This document shows, piece after piece, positions 24,862 through 35,341 of a stretch of 64,000 nt of DNA (within the stretch, counting starts at the first letter, position 1; each line of letters opens with the position of its first letter). The notes below the pieces were generated by a model. That model searched no databases, was not told where the DNA came from, and saw only the letters and a list, made by a program, of their open reading frames with translations. A program made the position numbers and the translations under genes. Source of the DNA: Oscillospiraceae bacterium (lineage in GTDB: Bacteria > Bacillota > Clostridia > Oscillospirales > UBA644); assembly GCA_015067305.1 (NCBI GenBank), contig SVMT01000004.1, forward strand, positions 50,370 through 114,369, written 5' to 3'.

Positions 24862-25383
24862 ATGAGCAAAAATAAATGCAATGAAGAAAAATGCAACTGT
24901 GAGTGCGAGGAAAACGTAAACTGCGAATGCGGTTGCGAAGAACAGCAGGAACAAATAGTTGAAACTTCAGGTTCCGACGATAAATTCCTCAGACTTGCGG
25001 CAGATTTTGAAAACTTCAAAAAACGTACTAAGGCAGAAAAGGAAGCTCTTTACGGTCTCAGCGTTTGCGAAACTGTAGGTAAAATTCTTCCCATATTCGA
25101 TGACCTTGAAAGAGCTCTTGCGGCAGCAGGTGAAGATTCTGCAATTAAAAAGGGCGTTGAGCAGGTCATGCTTAAAGCTGATTCTGTACTTAAAACAATG
25201 AACATCGAAGCTTTTGGCGCTCCGGGTGACGAATTTGATGCAAATTATCATGAAGCAGTTATGCAGACAGCAAGCGATGAATATGAAGGCGGTCAGATCG
25301 CCGCTGTATTCCAGAAGGGATACAAGATGACAACAAACGATAAAGTCATCAGATATGCAAAAGTCAGCGTAGTTGCGGAATAA
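24862..25383 (+). CDS. grpE: Nucleotide exchange factor GrpE with a cysteine-rich N-terminus
   Basis: A 173-residue DnaK cochaperone that exchanges ADP for ATP. The coiled coil (about 45-80, AADFENFKKRTKAEKE) and the C-terminal beta wing (DANYHEAVMQ, then GYKMTNDKVIRYAKVSV-like end) are typical. The N-terminus is odd: residues 6-25 carry seven cysteines in CNCECEENVNCECGC-type spacing, where other GrpE proteins have an acidic disordered tail without Cys. This may bind metal or sense redox state. AGGAG precedes the ATG. Confidence 0.95.
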   Translation: MSKNKCNEEKCNCECEENVNCECGCEEQQEQIVETSGSDDKFLRLAADFENFKKRTKAEKEALYGLSVCETVGKILPIFDDLERALAAAGEDSAIKKGVEQVMLKADSVLKTMNIEAFGAPGDEFDANYHEAVMQTASDEYEGGQIAAVFQKGYKMTTNDKVIRYAKVSVVAE

Positions 25384-25412
25384 TGCAGGATGCAAAGTGC
25401 AGAATGCAGAAT
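25384..25412 (+). repeat. Remnant of the TGCAGAATGCA repeat
   Basis: Directly after the grpE stop, units of the type GATGCAAAGTGCAGAATGCA match the reverse complement of the right arm of the element at 29808-29956. It seems to be one end of that element and lies between grpE and dnaK. Confidence 0.6.
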
Positions 25413-25469
25413 TAAATAGTTAATAATACAAAATTATATAAAAGATAAAATCTTTAGGAGGCATTTTAA

Positions 25470-27299
<1,830 letters not shown>

Positions 27300-27341
27300 T
27301 TAAAAATAAGAAAAAATACGATTAGAGGGTAACTGCATTTT

Positions 27342-28478
27342 ATGGCTGAAAAACGAGATTATTATGAAGTCCTCGGAGTAAGCAAATCCGCATCCGATGA
27401 TGAAATAAAAAAAGCTTACCGAAAGCTTGCCAAACAGTATCACCCGGACCTTAATCCAGATAACAAAGAAGCCGAAGTTAAATTCAAGGAAGTCGGAGAG
27501 GCATATGCTGTCCTCTCCGATCCCGAGAAGAAACAGCGCTATGATCAGTTCGGTCACGCAGGTGTAGATCAGTCCTATGGCGGTGGCGGCGGTTATGCAG
27601 GCGGCGTGGATTTTGGTGATTTCGGTGATCTTGGTGATATTTTCGGAAGTTTCTTCGGGGGCGGAACTGGAAGACGACGTTCTTCTGCGATCCCCGGCGA
27701 AGATATAAACGTAAGTGTCAGACTTGATTTTACCGAAGCTGTATTTGGCTGTACAAAGACTGTAAATGTTCGCAGAAGCGTTACTTGTCCCGACTGTAAG
27801 GGTTCTGGTGCTGCTGCGGGAACATCTCCTCAGGAATGTTCAGCATGTCACGGTACGGGTCGTGTGCGTCAGATGTCTCAGACTATGTTTGGGAATATTC
27901 AAACGGAAAGAACTTGTTCTGCGTGTGGCGGTTCCGGTAAGATAATCACAAATCCTTGTAAAACTTGCGGCGGTACTTGTCAGGTTCGTCAGGGCTCTGC
28001 GGAAAGCGTAACCATTCCTGCAGGTATAAACAATAACCAGACTATTTCATTCAGAGGAAAGGGTGGAGCAGGCCTTAAAGGCGGTCCGAACGGAAATCTG
28101 AATGTTAAGATCCAGGTAAATCCTCATCCTATTTTTGAGAGAAGAGATTTTGATATCTATTGTGATGTACCCATTACATTTGTTCAAGCTTGTATGGGTT
28201 GCACTCTTGATATTCCGACGATCGACAATTCTGTACTTAAACACAAGATTCCGGAAGGCACGCAGCCCGGAACTGTTTATAATTTCAAGGGCAAAGGCGT
28301 TCCTTATATGAACAGCAAAGGTCGAGGCGATATGTATGTAAAGATCGTTGTTGAGATACCCAAGAATCTTAATCAGAAACAGAAAGATCTTCTCAAAGAA
28401 TTCGATGAGAATAACAATTCCAAGAGCTATGAAAAGAGTAACGGCTTCTGGGAAAAAGTTAAAAATCTTTTTAATTAA
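27342..28478 (+). CDS. dnaJ: Chaperone DnaJ (Hsp40)
   Basis: A 378-residue DnaK cochaperone. The J domain (1-70) has the HPD motif (QYHPDLNPD), followed by a Gly/Phe-rich linker and a zinc-finger domain with [24 protein letters not shown] and CKTCGGTC. The last repeat lacks the final Gly of CxxCxGxG, having Cys instead, but the zinc-binding Cys pairs are complete. The substrate-binding C-terminal domains follow (about 215-350). It is the last gene of the operon and is followed by a terminator. Confidence 0.97.
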   Translation: MAEKRDYYEVLGVSKSASDDEIKKAYRKLAKQYHPDLNPDNKEAEVKFKEVGEAYAVLSDPEKKQRYDQFGHAGVDQSYGGGGGYAGGVDFGDFGDLGDIFGSFFGGGTGRRRSSAIPGEDINVSVRLDFTEAVFGCTKTVNVRRSVTCPDCKGSGAAAGTSPQECSACHGTGRVRQMSQTMFGNIQTERTCSACGGSGKIITNPCKTCGGTCQVRQGSAESVTIPAGINNNQTISFRGKGGAGLKGGPNGNLNVKIQVNPHPIFERRDFDIYCDVPITFVQACMGCTLDIPTIDNSVLKHKIPEGTQPGTVYNFKGKGVPYMNSKGRGDMYVKIVVEIPKNLNQKQKDLLKEFDENNNSKSYEKSNGFWEKVKNLFN

Positions 28479-28486
28479 ACATATTC

Positions 28487-28513
28487 AGCCGAATATTTTC
28501 AGTATTCGGCTTT
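28487..28513 (+). terminator. Intrinsic terminator of dnaJ
   Basis: Perfect 9-bp stem AGCCGAATA/TATTCGGCT (28487-28495 with 28503-28511), 7-nt loop, then TTT. The T-run is short. Confidence 0.7.
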
Positions 28514-28545
28514 AAACCTTTTAGAAAAATAAAGCGGTGATATAT

Positions 28546-29244
28546 ATGTATAAAATTGAGCTTCACGCTCACACGAAACCTGTCAGCGGTTGCGGTCAGC
28601 TATCTCCGAGAGAGTTGATAGAAGCTTATCATGAAGTTGGTTACAGCGGAATAGTTGTCACAAATCATTTTATAGATGAGTATTTCAAAAAAGATGCTGA
28701 AGGATTTTTGAAGTATTATATGAACGCTTATCATGAATGTGAGGAAGAAGCCGCAAAATACGGTATGAAGATCTATTGGGGTGCTGAATTCCGTTTTTCT
28801 GCTTATATTCAGGATTTTCTTGTTTACGGTGTTGACGAATCCTTGCTCAGGAAAATGATAGGTTCTTTCAATTACAGTTTCAGCGACTTCCATAAGCTTG
28901 TCAATGAAAATGGTGGTCTGTTTGTTCAGGCTCATCCTTTCAGACATTCAACCCTCACGATCCCCGCAACAGATCTTGACGGAATTGAGATATATAATAT
29001 GCATTCTGGACATTCGTCTCATAATCCTGCCGCAAAAACACTGAGGGAAGAATTTAAGATCCCTTATGCCACATCAGGTTCTGACTGTCACGAATACTGT
29101 CATGTTGGCAGGGGAGGTATTATTTCTGAATATCTGCCCGAAAACAATTCTGAGCTTTGTGAGCTTATTAAAAGCGGAAATTATGAGTTTATACATAATT
29201 ACGATTTCAATTACGTTGAAGTCGGAAAGGTGTTTAAGAAATGA
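28546..29244 (+). CDS. PHP-domain metal-dependent phosphoesterase
   Basis: A 232-residue PHP-domain protein. It opens with ELHAHTKPVSGCGQLS (metal-binding His-x-His near residues 5-7), followed by TNHF, the E in WGAEFRF, AHPFRH and SGSDCHE, which together give the usual trinuclear metal site. Family members hydrolyse phosphoesters such as sugar or nucleotide phosphates; the substrate here is unknown. The ATG at 28546 is preferred over GTG at 28537 because GGTGA lies 6 bp upstream of the ATG. It overlaps the next gene by 4 bp. Confidence 0.85.
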   Translation: MYKIELHAHTKPVSGCGQLSPRELIEAYHEVGYSGIVVTNHFIDEYFKKDAEGFLKYYMNAYHECEEEAAKYGMKIYWGAEFRFSAYIQDFLVYGVDESLLRKMIGSFNYSFSDFHKLVNENGGLFVQAHPFRHSTLTIPATDLDGIEIYNMHSGHSSHNPAAKTLREEFKIPYATSGSDCHEYCHVGRGGIISEYLPENNSELCELIKSGNYEFIHNYDFNYVEVGKVFKK

Positions 29245-29732
29245 AATACCCCATAATCTTTAAACGTAAGAGGACCGGAAGTATAATCCTTAATGCTGTT
29301 CTTATCGCTGTTTCTATTGCAATGCTTATTTACGGAACGCTTGAAGGGGAAAGTATAGGGCTTTATATAATCTCTCTCATTGTATTCTGCATAAGCCTCG
29401 GATTCAATATCTTTCTTATATGCGAAAAAACTCTCATACTGGAAAAAGATAAAATATATACTTCTTCTGTCTTTCTTCCGAAGCTTATGATTGAAGTTGA
29501 AAATCTGAGAGGGGTAGAGTATTCGGGTGAAAACAACAGTGAGTTGAAGATCAACTACGATCTTCCCGAATATAATGTCCGTTCCATTTTGGGAGATATA
29601 GAACTTTCTGCAGATACTTCAGAGGGACTTTGGTCATATACTATTACACAAAAAGATGTGGACAGACCTCTTTCTGAGGTGAAATTCCTTATTCAGGACC
29701 TTATTATCACAAGAAACAGTACATTGACATAA
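29241..29732 (+). CDS. Small membrane protein of unknown function
   Basis: A 163-residue protein with two membrane helices (about 13-32 and 40-60) and a C-terminal soluble domain (about 62-163) of alternating beta strands, which could be a PH-like fold. No catalytic motif is visible. Its start overlaps the PHP gene by 4 bp (ATGA), so the two are coupled and probably functionally linked. Confidence 0.75.
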   Translation: MKYPIIFKRKRTGSIILNAVLIAVSIAMLIYGTLEGESIGLYIISLIVFCISLGFNIFLICEKTLILEKDKIYTSSVFLPKLMIEVENLRGVEYSGENNSELKINYDLPEYNVRSILGDIELSADTSEGLWSYTITQKDVDRPLSEVKFLIQDLIITRNSTLT

Positions 29733-29772
29733 AAAATTTGCACACTTGCAACTATAATTTATTTTTATGCTA

Positions 29773-29801
29773 TTGAATTTTTTACGATTTGGTTGTATAA
29801 T
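29773..29801 (+). promoter_or_regulatory. Sigma-A promoter upstream of the aminotransferase gene
   Basis: TTGAAT (29773-29778), 17-bp spacer, TATAAT (29796-29801). The transcript would carry the whole repeat element at 29808-29956 as its leader. Confidence 0.6.
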
Positions 29802-29807
29802 TATATA

Positions 29808-29956
29808 AATGCAGAATGCAGGATGCAAAATGCAGATAAATGATCTGTTTTGTATTCTGGCGTATAATCTGTTTTCGTGGATCAATTCTATTGAATTGAA
29901 AATTTGCGTGAGCAAATTAACCATAATTCTGCACTCTGCACTTTTCATTTTGCATT
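29808..29956 (+). repeat. MITE-like element with imperfect terminal inverted repeats
   Basis: About 149 bp. The left arm repeats TGCAGAATGCA-type units (29808-29836) and the right arm is an imperfect inverted copy (29925-29956). Internal hairpins are TCAATTC/GAATTGA (29882-29899) and AATTTGC/GCAAATT with a GTGA loop (29901-29918). There is no coding capacity. A one-ended copy is at 25384-25412. Confidence 0.7.
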
Positions 29957-29975
29957 CAAAAGATAGGAGATTAAA

Positions 29976-31040
29976 ATGAATATCGAAATTATCAAAACTC
30001 AGACTCCGAAACAGAAGCCTGACCAGAAAAATCTCGGTTTTGGAGATTATTTTACAGATCACATGTTTACCATGCGTTATACAAAGGGACAGGGTTGGCA
30101 TTCTCCCAAGATCGAACCCTATGCTCCCATTCAGATGGATCCTGCGGCAATGGTACTCCATTATGCTCAGGAGATATTTGAAGGTCTTAAAGCTTACCGT
30201 TCTCCCGAAGGTAAGATCCTTCTTTTCCGTCCTGACAGAAACTTTGCAAGACTCAATGTTTCTGCAAAACGTCTTTGCATTCCTCAGATAGATGAAGAAT
30301 TTGCAATCAAAGCTCTTGAAGAACTCGTAAAGATCGACGCTGACTGGATTCCCACAGAACCGGGAACATCTCTTTACATCAGACCTTTCATTATCGCTAT
30401 GGATGCTCATCTCGGTGTTCGTGCAGCAAACGAACTTCTCTTTACTATCATTCTTTCACCCGTTGGCGCTTACTACAAGGAAGGTTTCAACCCTGTTAAG
30501 ATCTACATTGAAACAGAACTCGTAAGAGCTGTTAAAGGTGGTACAGGTTTCACAAAGTGTGGCGGTAACTATGCGGCATCTCTTGCAGGACAGGAAAAGG
30601 CTCACGAACTCAACTATTCTCAGGTTCTTTGGCTTGACGGCAGAGAACATAAATATGTTGAAGAAGTTGGCGCTATGAACGTATTCTTCAAGATCAACGG
30701 TACTGTAGTTACTCCTTCTCTTGAAGGTAGTATCCTTTCCGGCGTTACAAGAATGTCTGTTATCGAAATGCTAAAGAGCAAGGGTTACAAAGTTGAAGAA
30801 AGACTTCTTCCCATTGATGAACTCATTGCAGCTGCTGAAGACGGTACTCTTGAAGAAGCTTGGGGTACAGGTACTGCTGCGGTAATCAGTCCCATCGGAG
30901 AGCTTTTCTGTGACGGTAAAGTTTATAAACTTTGCGACGGCAAGATAGGCGAAACATCTCAGATGCTCTATGATGAACTTACAGGTATTCAGTGGGGCAA
31001 ACTTCCCGATACATTCGGTTGGACACGTGTTATCGGTTAA
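29976..31040 (+). CDS. ilvE: Branched-chain amino acid aminotransferase
   Basis: A 354-residue fold-type IV PLP enzyme that transfers amino groups between glutamate and 2-keto acids for Leu, Ile and Val. It has the PLP-anchoring Lys194 in TKCGGNY, WLDGREHKYVEEVGAMN and GTGTAAVISPIGEL, and the long N-terminal lobe of the BCAT type II group (about 350 residues). AGGAG precedes the start. It is a single-gene unit: a large terminator follows and the upstream leader is the MITE-like element. Confidence 0.93.
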   Translation: MNIEIIKTQTPKQKPDQKNLGFGDYFTDHMFTMRYTKGQGWHSPKIEPYAPIQMDPAAMVLHYAQEIFEGLKAYRSPEGKILLFRPDRNFARLNVSAKRLCIPQIDEEFAIKALEELVKIDADWIPTEPGTSLYIRPFIIAMDAHLGVRAANELLFTIILSPVGAYYKEGFNPVKIYIETELVRAVKGGTGFTKCGGNYAASLAGQEKAHELNYSQVLWLDGREHKYVEEVGAMNVFFKINGTVVTPSLEGSILSGVTRMSVIEMLKSKGYKVEERLLPIDELIAAAEDGTLEEAWGTGTAAVISPIGELFCDGKVYKLCDGKIGETSQMLYDELTGIQWGKLPDTFGWTRVIG

Positions 31041-31065
31041 TTAAATAGTTTAAACATCAAATTTC

Positions 31066-31126
31066 GGACAGCTTTTCCCGATTAAGGAGGTCACAAACCT
31101 TAGTCGGTAAAAGCTGTCCATTTTTT
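31066..31126 (+). terminator. Long terminator of ilvE with AAGGAGGT at the apex
   Basis: Stem GGACAGCTTTT/AAAAGCTGTCC (31066-31076 with 31109-31119), a mismatch, CCGA/TCGG, a T-G pair and TAAGG/CCTTA, then a six-T tail. The apex carries the Shine-Dalgarno consensus AAGGAGGT (31084-31091) without an ORF. Confidence 0.85.
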
Positions 31127-31448
31127 ATAACCAAGAACTGTGTTTCGACTCTTTTTTCTGTTGCCGTGGTGTATAATGTTGTATGTATCTGATGGCTTTA
31201 TTGCTGGAATCCGTTATTCTTTGTATGTGTATATGTTGATTTTGAGAAAAATCCCGTGTTTTTTATTTGTAAAATAGTATATTTTATCCAAAAAAGAAAT
31301 AATTTACAAAACCCCCTTGACAATTAAAGGTTAAAGGTGTATAATATTAGTAGAAAAGAAAATCAAAATGCGGGGAAATGTTATTGAAAATGACGGGATT
31401 GGTGTTCCGTGTTTATGCTGAACGGTTTTTTCCGCAAAGAAAAGATAT
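31127..31448 (+). other. Intergenic and leader region before the glycogen cluster
   Basis: About 320 bp. A TATAAT at 31172-31177 lacks a well-spaced -35. The consensus promoter is at 31317-31345, followed by a leader of about 100 nt. Short ORFs at 31176 (33 codons), 31368 (17 codons) and 31390 (22 codons, overlapping the next gene) have no good ribosome site. Confidence 0.6.
31317..31345 (+). promoter_or_regulatory. Consensus sigma-A promoter of the glycogen cluster
   Basis: TTGACA (31317-31322), 17-bp spacer, TATAAT (31340-31345). Both hexamers match consensus exactly. Confidence 0.85.
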
Positions 31449-32861
31449 ATGGATTTAAATTTAGAATTACCGAAGTTTGTATGGTCTGACGAAAATTGGA
31501 TAGTTTACAGAAGAAATGCTATGATCGATCCGAAGACTTTACCTTTGAATATATATGAGATAGACCTTGGTTCGTGGAAAACACGTTATGGTAAAACCAA
31601 TAAATACGGGGACGCTTTTTTGAATTACGGCGAAATTTCATATGAACTTATACCTTATATGAAAGAGATGGGGTATACCCATGTGGTCATATTGCCTCGT
31701 AACTGCCGTTTAGAAACAGTTTTGGAACCTGATCCTCGTTTCGGTTCTTCTGAAGATTTTATGGCATTTGTCAATGCTCTTCATCGAAGTGGTATAGGTG
31801 TTATACTTGATCTCATAACATTGCGTAAACATATCAATGAGATTCCCGAAGATTTGGAGGAACTTTCAGATGAGGACATTTTTAATATACCTGATGCTGA
31901 TTTGTGTTCGGAGCTTTCAGCAAATGCGTGTTATTGGATCGAGAATTATCATATTGACGGTATACGAGCTGAAACTGATTGCATTTACGGTTGCGAAGTG
32001 GAATCAGCAGATATGTTCAGATCAATGAATAATGATATTCATGAAAAGTATCCTGATATTATAACTATTGCAATGCTTACAGATAATGATAAAGTTTCAT
32101 ATGCAGAGAATTGTAATTTTACTTTTGTGCAGAATTCTCAGATAGCTCATGACCTTTTTGAATATGGAAGCTGTGATCCTTATTTCAGGCGCTACCATCA
32201 TGATAAAGTTGTTTTCAAAAACAAGGAACTCTCTGACAGGATGATAATTCCCGTAACTCATGCGGACGTAGAAGGCGGCAGAAAAGCTCTTCTTGATAAA
32301 ATGTTTGGTTTGTATGAGGATAAGTTTTCATGCTATAAAGCACTTATGTGCCATGAGATGGCTATGCCCGGTAAAAAAATGATGTTTATGGGCAGTGAAT
32401 TTGGTCAGTTCCGTGAGTGGGACAGGACCAATCAGCTTGAATGGTTCATGCTTGACTATGATATGCACCGTAAATTAAGAACTTTTGTTGCGGATATAAA
32501 TGATTTTTATTTGAAAACACCGGAATTCCAAGGAGATATCCAATGGATAAACAAAATTGACAGCGACAAAAATGTTGTCAGCTATCTGCGTAAGTATAAA
32601 GGTGGAGAGGTCGTTTGTGTGATGAACTTTTCAGGCGTAGATATTGGAAACTATTATGTTTATGTGGACAGACCCGGTACTTATGATATAATTTTAAACA
32701 GTGACGAACCTTATTACGGAGGTTCGGGTGTGTACCGTACGCAATCAGTACATACGGACACAGACATCAACGGAGGACATTATTTGTCATTGAATTTAGC
32801 AAAACTCAGCGGATTGTATCTTCGTCGCACAGATCGCGATCTGAAGGCTGTCCTTTCTTGA
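31449..32861 (+). CDS. Degenerate GlgB-like GH13 protein, probably catalytically inactive
   Basis: A 470-residue homologue of the 1,4-alpha-glucan branching enzyme that lacks the N-terminal CBM48 region (GlgB is about 630). Family blocks are clear: NIYEIDLGSW (34-43), YMKEMGYTHV, FVNALHRSGIGVILD, YHIDGIR, FMGSEFGQFREWD. The catalytic triad is lost: the Asp nucleophile is Glu175 (GIRAET), the acid/base region IAEEST reads IAMLTD (207-212), and the HDE motif reads HAD (271-273); the region I His is Arg126. The frame is intact, so selection maintains the protein. A non-catalytic role such as glycogen binding or regulation is likely. The ribosome site is weak. Confidence 0.85.
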   Translation: MDLNLELPKFVWSDENWIVYRRNAMIDPKTLPLNIYEIDLGSWKTRYGKTNKYGDAFLNYGEISYELIPYMKEMGYTHVVILPRNCRLETVLEPDPRFGSSEDFMAFVNALHRSGIGVILDLITLRKHINEIPEDLEELSDEDIFNIPDADLCSELSANACYWIENYHIDGIRAETDCIYGCEVESADMFRSMNNDIHEKYPDIITIAMLTDNDKVSYAENCNFTFVQNSQIAHDLFEYGSCDPYFRRYHHDKVVFKNKELSDRMIIPVTHADVEGGRKALLDKMFGLYEDKFSCYKALMCHEMAMPGKKMMFMGSEFGQFREWDRTNQLEWFMLDYDMHRKLRTFVADINDFYLKTPEFQGDIQWINKIDSDKNVVSYLRKYKGGEVVCVMNFSGVDIGNYYVYVDRPGTYDIILNSDEPYYGGSGVYRTQSVHTDTDINGGHYLSLNLAKLSGLYLRRTDRDLKAVLS

Positions 32862-32921
32862 GTAAAGCAGATTCGATATACATAATATAAGCTTTTAAAT
32901 AAATCAAGGGGGCACGAAATT

Positions 32922-34124
32922 ATGCTTAAGAAAAAAGAAACCGTGGCAATGCTTCTTGCAGGCGGCCAGGGAAGCAGACTCTATACGCTCACAGAAGGAA
33001 TTGCAAAGCCTGCAGTTCTTTTCGGGGGTAAATACAGGATCATTGACTTTCCTCTGTCAAACTGTATCAACTCCGGAATTGACACAGTAGGTGTTTTGAC
33101 CCAGTACCAACCGCTTGTTCTTAATGAATATATCGGTAACGGACAGCCTTGGGATCTCGACCGCGCAAACGGTGGCGTAACTGTTCTTCCTCCGTATCAG
33201 GCTAATAAAAAAGCCGATTGGTACAAAGGTACAGCCAATGCTATTTATCAGAACCTGAATTTTATTGCCAGATATGATCCCGATTATGTTGTTATTCTTT
33301 CAGGCGACCATATCTACAAGATGGACTATAATAAAATGCTTGAATTCCACAAGCAAAAGGGTGCAGATGCTACTATTGCAGTTCTTGAAGTTTCTCTTGA
33401 AGAGGCAAGCCGTTTCGGTATCATGAACACTGATGATGATAACAGGATCTATGAATTTGAAGAAAAACCCCCGAAACCAAAGAGCACAAAAGCTTCAATG
33501 GGTATCTATATCTTCTCAAAAGAAAAGCTTTTCAAGTATCTTATTGAAGACGAAGCTGATCCCAATTCTTCCAACGACTTCGGTAAGAACATTATTCCCG
33601 CAATGCTTGCTGCAGGCGAAAAAATGTATGCTTATCCGTTCTCAGGTTATTGGAAAGACGTTGGTACACTCAGCAGTCTCTGGGAAGCAAATATGGATCT
33701 TATCGGTGAAAATCCTGTATTTGATCTCAAAGACAACAAGAATAGAATTTTCTCCAGGAATAACGCTCAGCCTCCTCAGTATATCGGTCCCGATGCAAAA
33801 GTAGTAAATGCCATCATTACTGAAGGTTGTGAGATCTACGGTATCGTTGAAAACTCCGTACTTTTCAACAGTGTAAAGGTTGCAAGAGGCGCATATATCA
33901 AAGATTCCGTTATCATGAATAATGTTGAGATCGGCGAAGGTGCTCAGATCAACTATTCAATTATCGACTCCGATACAAAGATCGGTGCAGGAGCTTCTGT
34001 GGGTTGCGATAAAGAAAATGCAAAAGATGTTACTGTTATCGGTAGTGGTATTGAGCTCAAAGCCGGTACTGTAATCAAAGCCGGCGAAATGGTCAATGCC
34101 GCATATATTGAAAATTTGAAGTAA
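32922..34124 (+). CDS. glgC: Glucose-1-phosphate adenylyltransferase, catalytic subunit
   Basis: A 400-residue enzyme making ADP-glucose from glucose 1-phosphate and ATP, the committed step of glycogen synthesis. It has AGGQGSRL (15-22), the [15 protein letters not shown] region, [20 protein letters not shown] and a C-terminal left-handed beta-helix (about 290-390) for oligomerisation and control. AAGGGGG precedes the start. It is 60 bp after the GlgB-like gene and 19 bp before glgD; in Firmicutes GlgC and GlgD form a mixed complex. Confidence 0.96.
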   Translation: MLKKKETVAMLLAGGQGSRLYTLTEGIAKPAVLFGGKYRIIDFPLSNCINSGIDTVGVLTQYQPLVLNEYIGNGQPWDLDRANGGVTVLPPYQANKKADWYKGTANAIYQNLNFIARYDPDYVVILSGDHIYKMDYNKMLEFHKQKGADATIAVLEVSLEEASRFGIMNTDDDNRIYEFEEKPPKPKSTKASMGIYIFSKEKLFKYLIEDEADPNSSNDFGKNIIPAMLAAGEKMYAYPFSGYWKDVGTLSSLWEANMDLIGENPVFDLKDNKNRIFSRNNAQPPQYIGPDAKVVNAIITEGCEIYGIVENSVLFNSVKVARGAYIKDSVIMNNVEIGEGAQINYSIIDSDTKIGAGASVGCDKENAKDVTVIGSGIELKAGTVIKAGEMVNAAYIENLK

Positions 34125-34143
34125 TAGGAAAGGGGAAATAAAT

Positions 34144-35268
34144 ATGTCAGTTGCCGGAATTATCTTTACAACATTGCATCATGGCGGTGTTTCCGAAATT
34201 ATGGGAAGAAGTGTGGCTGCGGTTCCGTTTATGTGCCGTTACAGACTCGTTGACTTTCCACTTTCCAACATGGTAAATTCCAATATTACCAATGTTGCTC
34301 TCATTGCAAATAATAACTACCATTCTCTTATCGAGCATATCGGCTCAGGTAAGGACTGGGATCTTGCACGCAGATCAGGAGGTCTTACGATCCTTCCTCC
34401 TTATTCCAATGCTCATATCAATAATTCAAGACTTGTAAATCCCCGTCTTGCAGAACTTAAAAACGTGTATGAATCCCTTGATTTCAAAGAAGATTACGTT
34501 GTTCTTGCAGACTGCGATATGGTCTCCAATATGGATTATAATGCTATCGTTAACGAACATATTTCATCCGGTGCAGATATTACTATCGGTGTTCGTGAAC
34601 TGTACGTTACACCTGAGATCGGTAAGCACAATGTCGTTTATGAAATTGACGATAATTGCAGAATTACTGATATCAGCGTTTCTCCCACAAATATAACAGG
34701 CAGAAAATATGTCGGTATGAATGTTACCGTTATGAAGACTGATTATCTCAGAACTGTTATTGCTGATTCTATAGCTCATAACTATGACAGCTTCAGCCTT
34801 GATGTTATTGCACGTAATCTTGATCGCCGTAATTACAAAGTATACAAGTATGACGGTTTTGTATTTGATATCACAAACTTTGACGAATATTATGCTGCAA
34901 GCATGGATATGATAAACAACTCAGAACACAGAAATGCTATTTTTAATGTTGCAAATAATCCTATTCTTACACGTGTAAGAAACTCTCCGCCAACAAGATA
35001 TGTAAACGGCTCTAAAGTCGTTAATTCTCTTGTTGCTGACGGTTGTGAGATCGAAGGTACAGTTGAAAACTCTATCCTCTTCAGAGGTGTTAAAGTCGGC
35101 AAAAACACTGTAGTTAAAAACTCAATTCTCTTTAAAGATGTTTATACCGGCGAAAATGTTGTTCTTAACTGTGTAGTTGCAGATAAGAATGTCGTTATCC
35201 GTGATAATAAGGTCCTTTCCGGTCACGAAACGATGCCGTTCTATATTCCAAGAGATAAAATGATCTGA
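34144..35268 (+). CDS. glgD: Glucose-1-phosphate adenylyltransferase subunit GlgD
   Basis: A 374-residue paralogue of GlgC. The nucleotide-binding Gly-rich loop is replaced by FTTLHHGGVSEI, as expected for the non-catalytic GlgD subunit, while CRYRLVDFPLSNM, the ADCDM motif and the C-terminal beta-helix (about 275-365) are kept. GlgD raises the activity of GlgC in low-GC Gram-positive bacteria. AAAGGGGAA precedes the start. A terminator hairpin separates it from glgA. Confidence 0.95.
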   Translation: MSVAGIIFTTLHHGGVSEIMGRSVAAVPFMCRYRLVDFPLSNMVNSNITNVALIANNNYHSLIEHIGSGKDWDLARRSGGLTILPPYSNAHINNSRLVNPRLAELKNVYESLDFKEDYVVLADCDMVSNMDYNAIVNEHISSGADITIGVRELYVTPEIGKHNVVYEIDDNCRITDISVSPTNITGRKYVGMNVTVMKTDYLRTVIADSIAHNYDSFSLDVIARNLDRRNYKVYKYDGFVFDITNFDEYYAASMDMINNSEHRNAIFNVANNPILTRVRNSPPTRYVNGSKVVNSLVADGCEIEGTVENSILFRGVKVGKNTVVKNSILFKDVYTGENVVLNCVVADKNVVIRDNKVLSGHETMPFYIPRDKMI

Positions 35269-35280
35269 TCTTAACACAAA

Positions 35281-35316
35281 ACGGGATATTCTTCAAAAAC
35301 AATATCCCGTTTTTTA
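35281..35316 (+). terminator. Terminator inside the glycogen cluster, between glgD and glgA
   Basis: Perfect 10-bp stem ACGGGATATT/AATATCCCGT (35281-35290 with 35301-35310) followed by six T. No promoter is visible before glgA 25 bp downstream, so glgA depends on readthrough. Confidence 0.85.
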
Positions 35317-35341
35317 TTTCAATACAAAGGAGACTTTATAT

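Noticed and set aside
31176..31280. 33-codon ORF between ilvE and the glycogen cluster
   Set aside because: No ribosome site, and the TATAAT at 31172 has no matching -35.
31368..31458. Two short leader ORFs before the GlgB-like gene
   Set aside because: Neither has a good ribosome site or a run of regulatory codons, so a leader-peptide attenuator is not supported.
31449..32861. GlgB-like gene as a frameshifted pseudogene
   Set aside because: The frame is uninterrupted, family blocks outside the active site are conserved, and the promoter is consensus. It fits a maintained pseudoenzyme better than a decaying gene.
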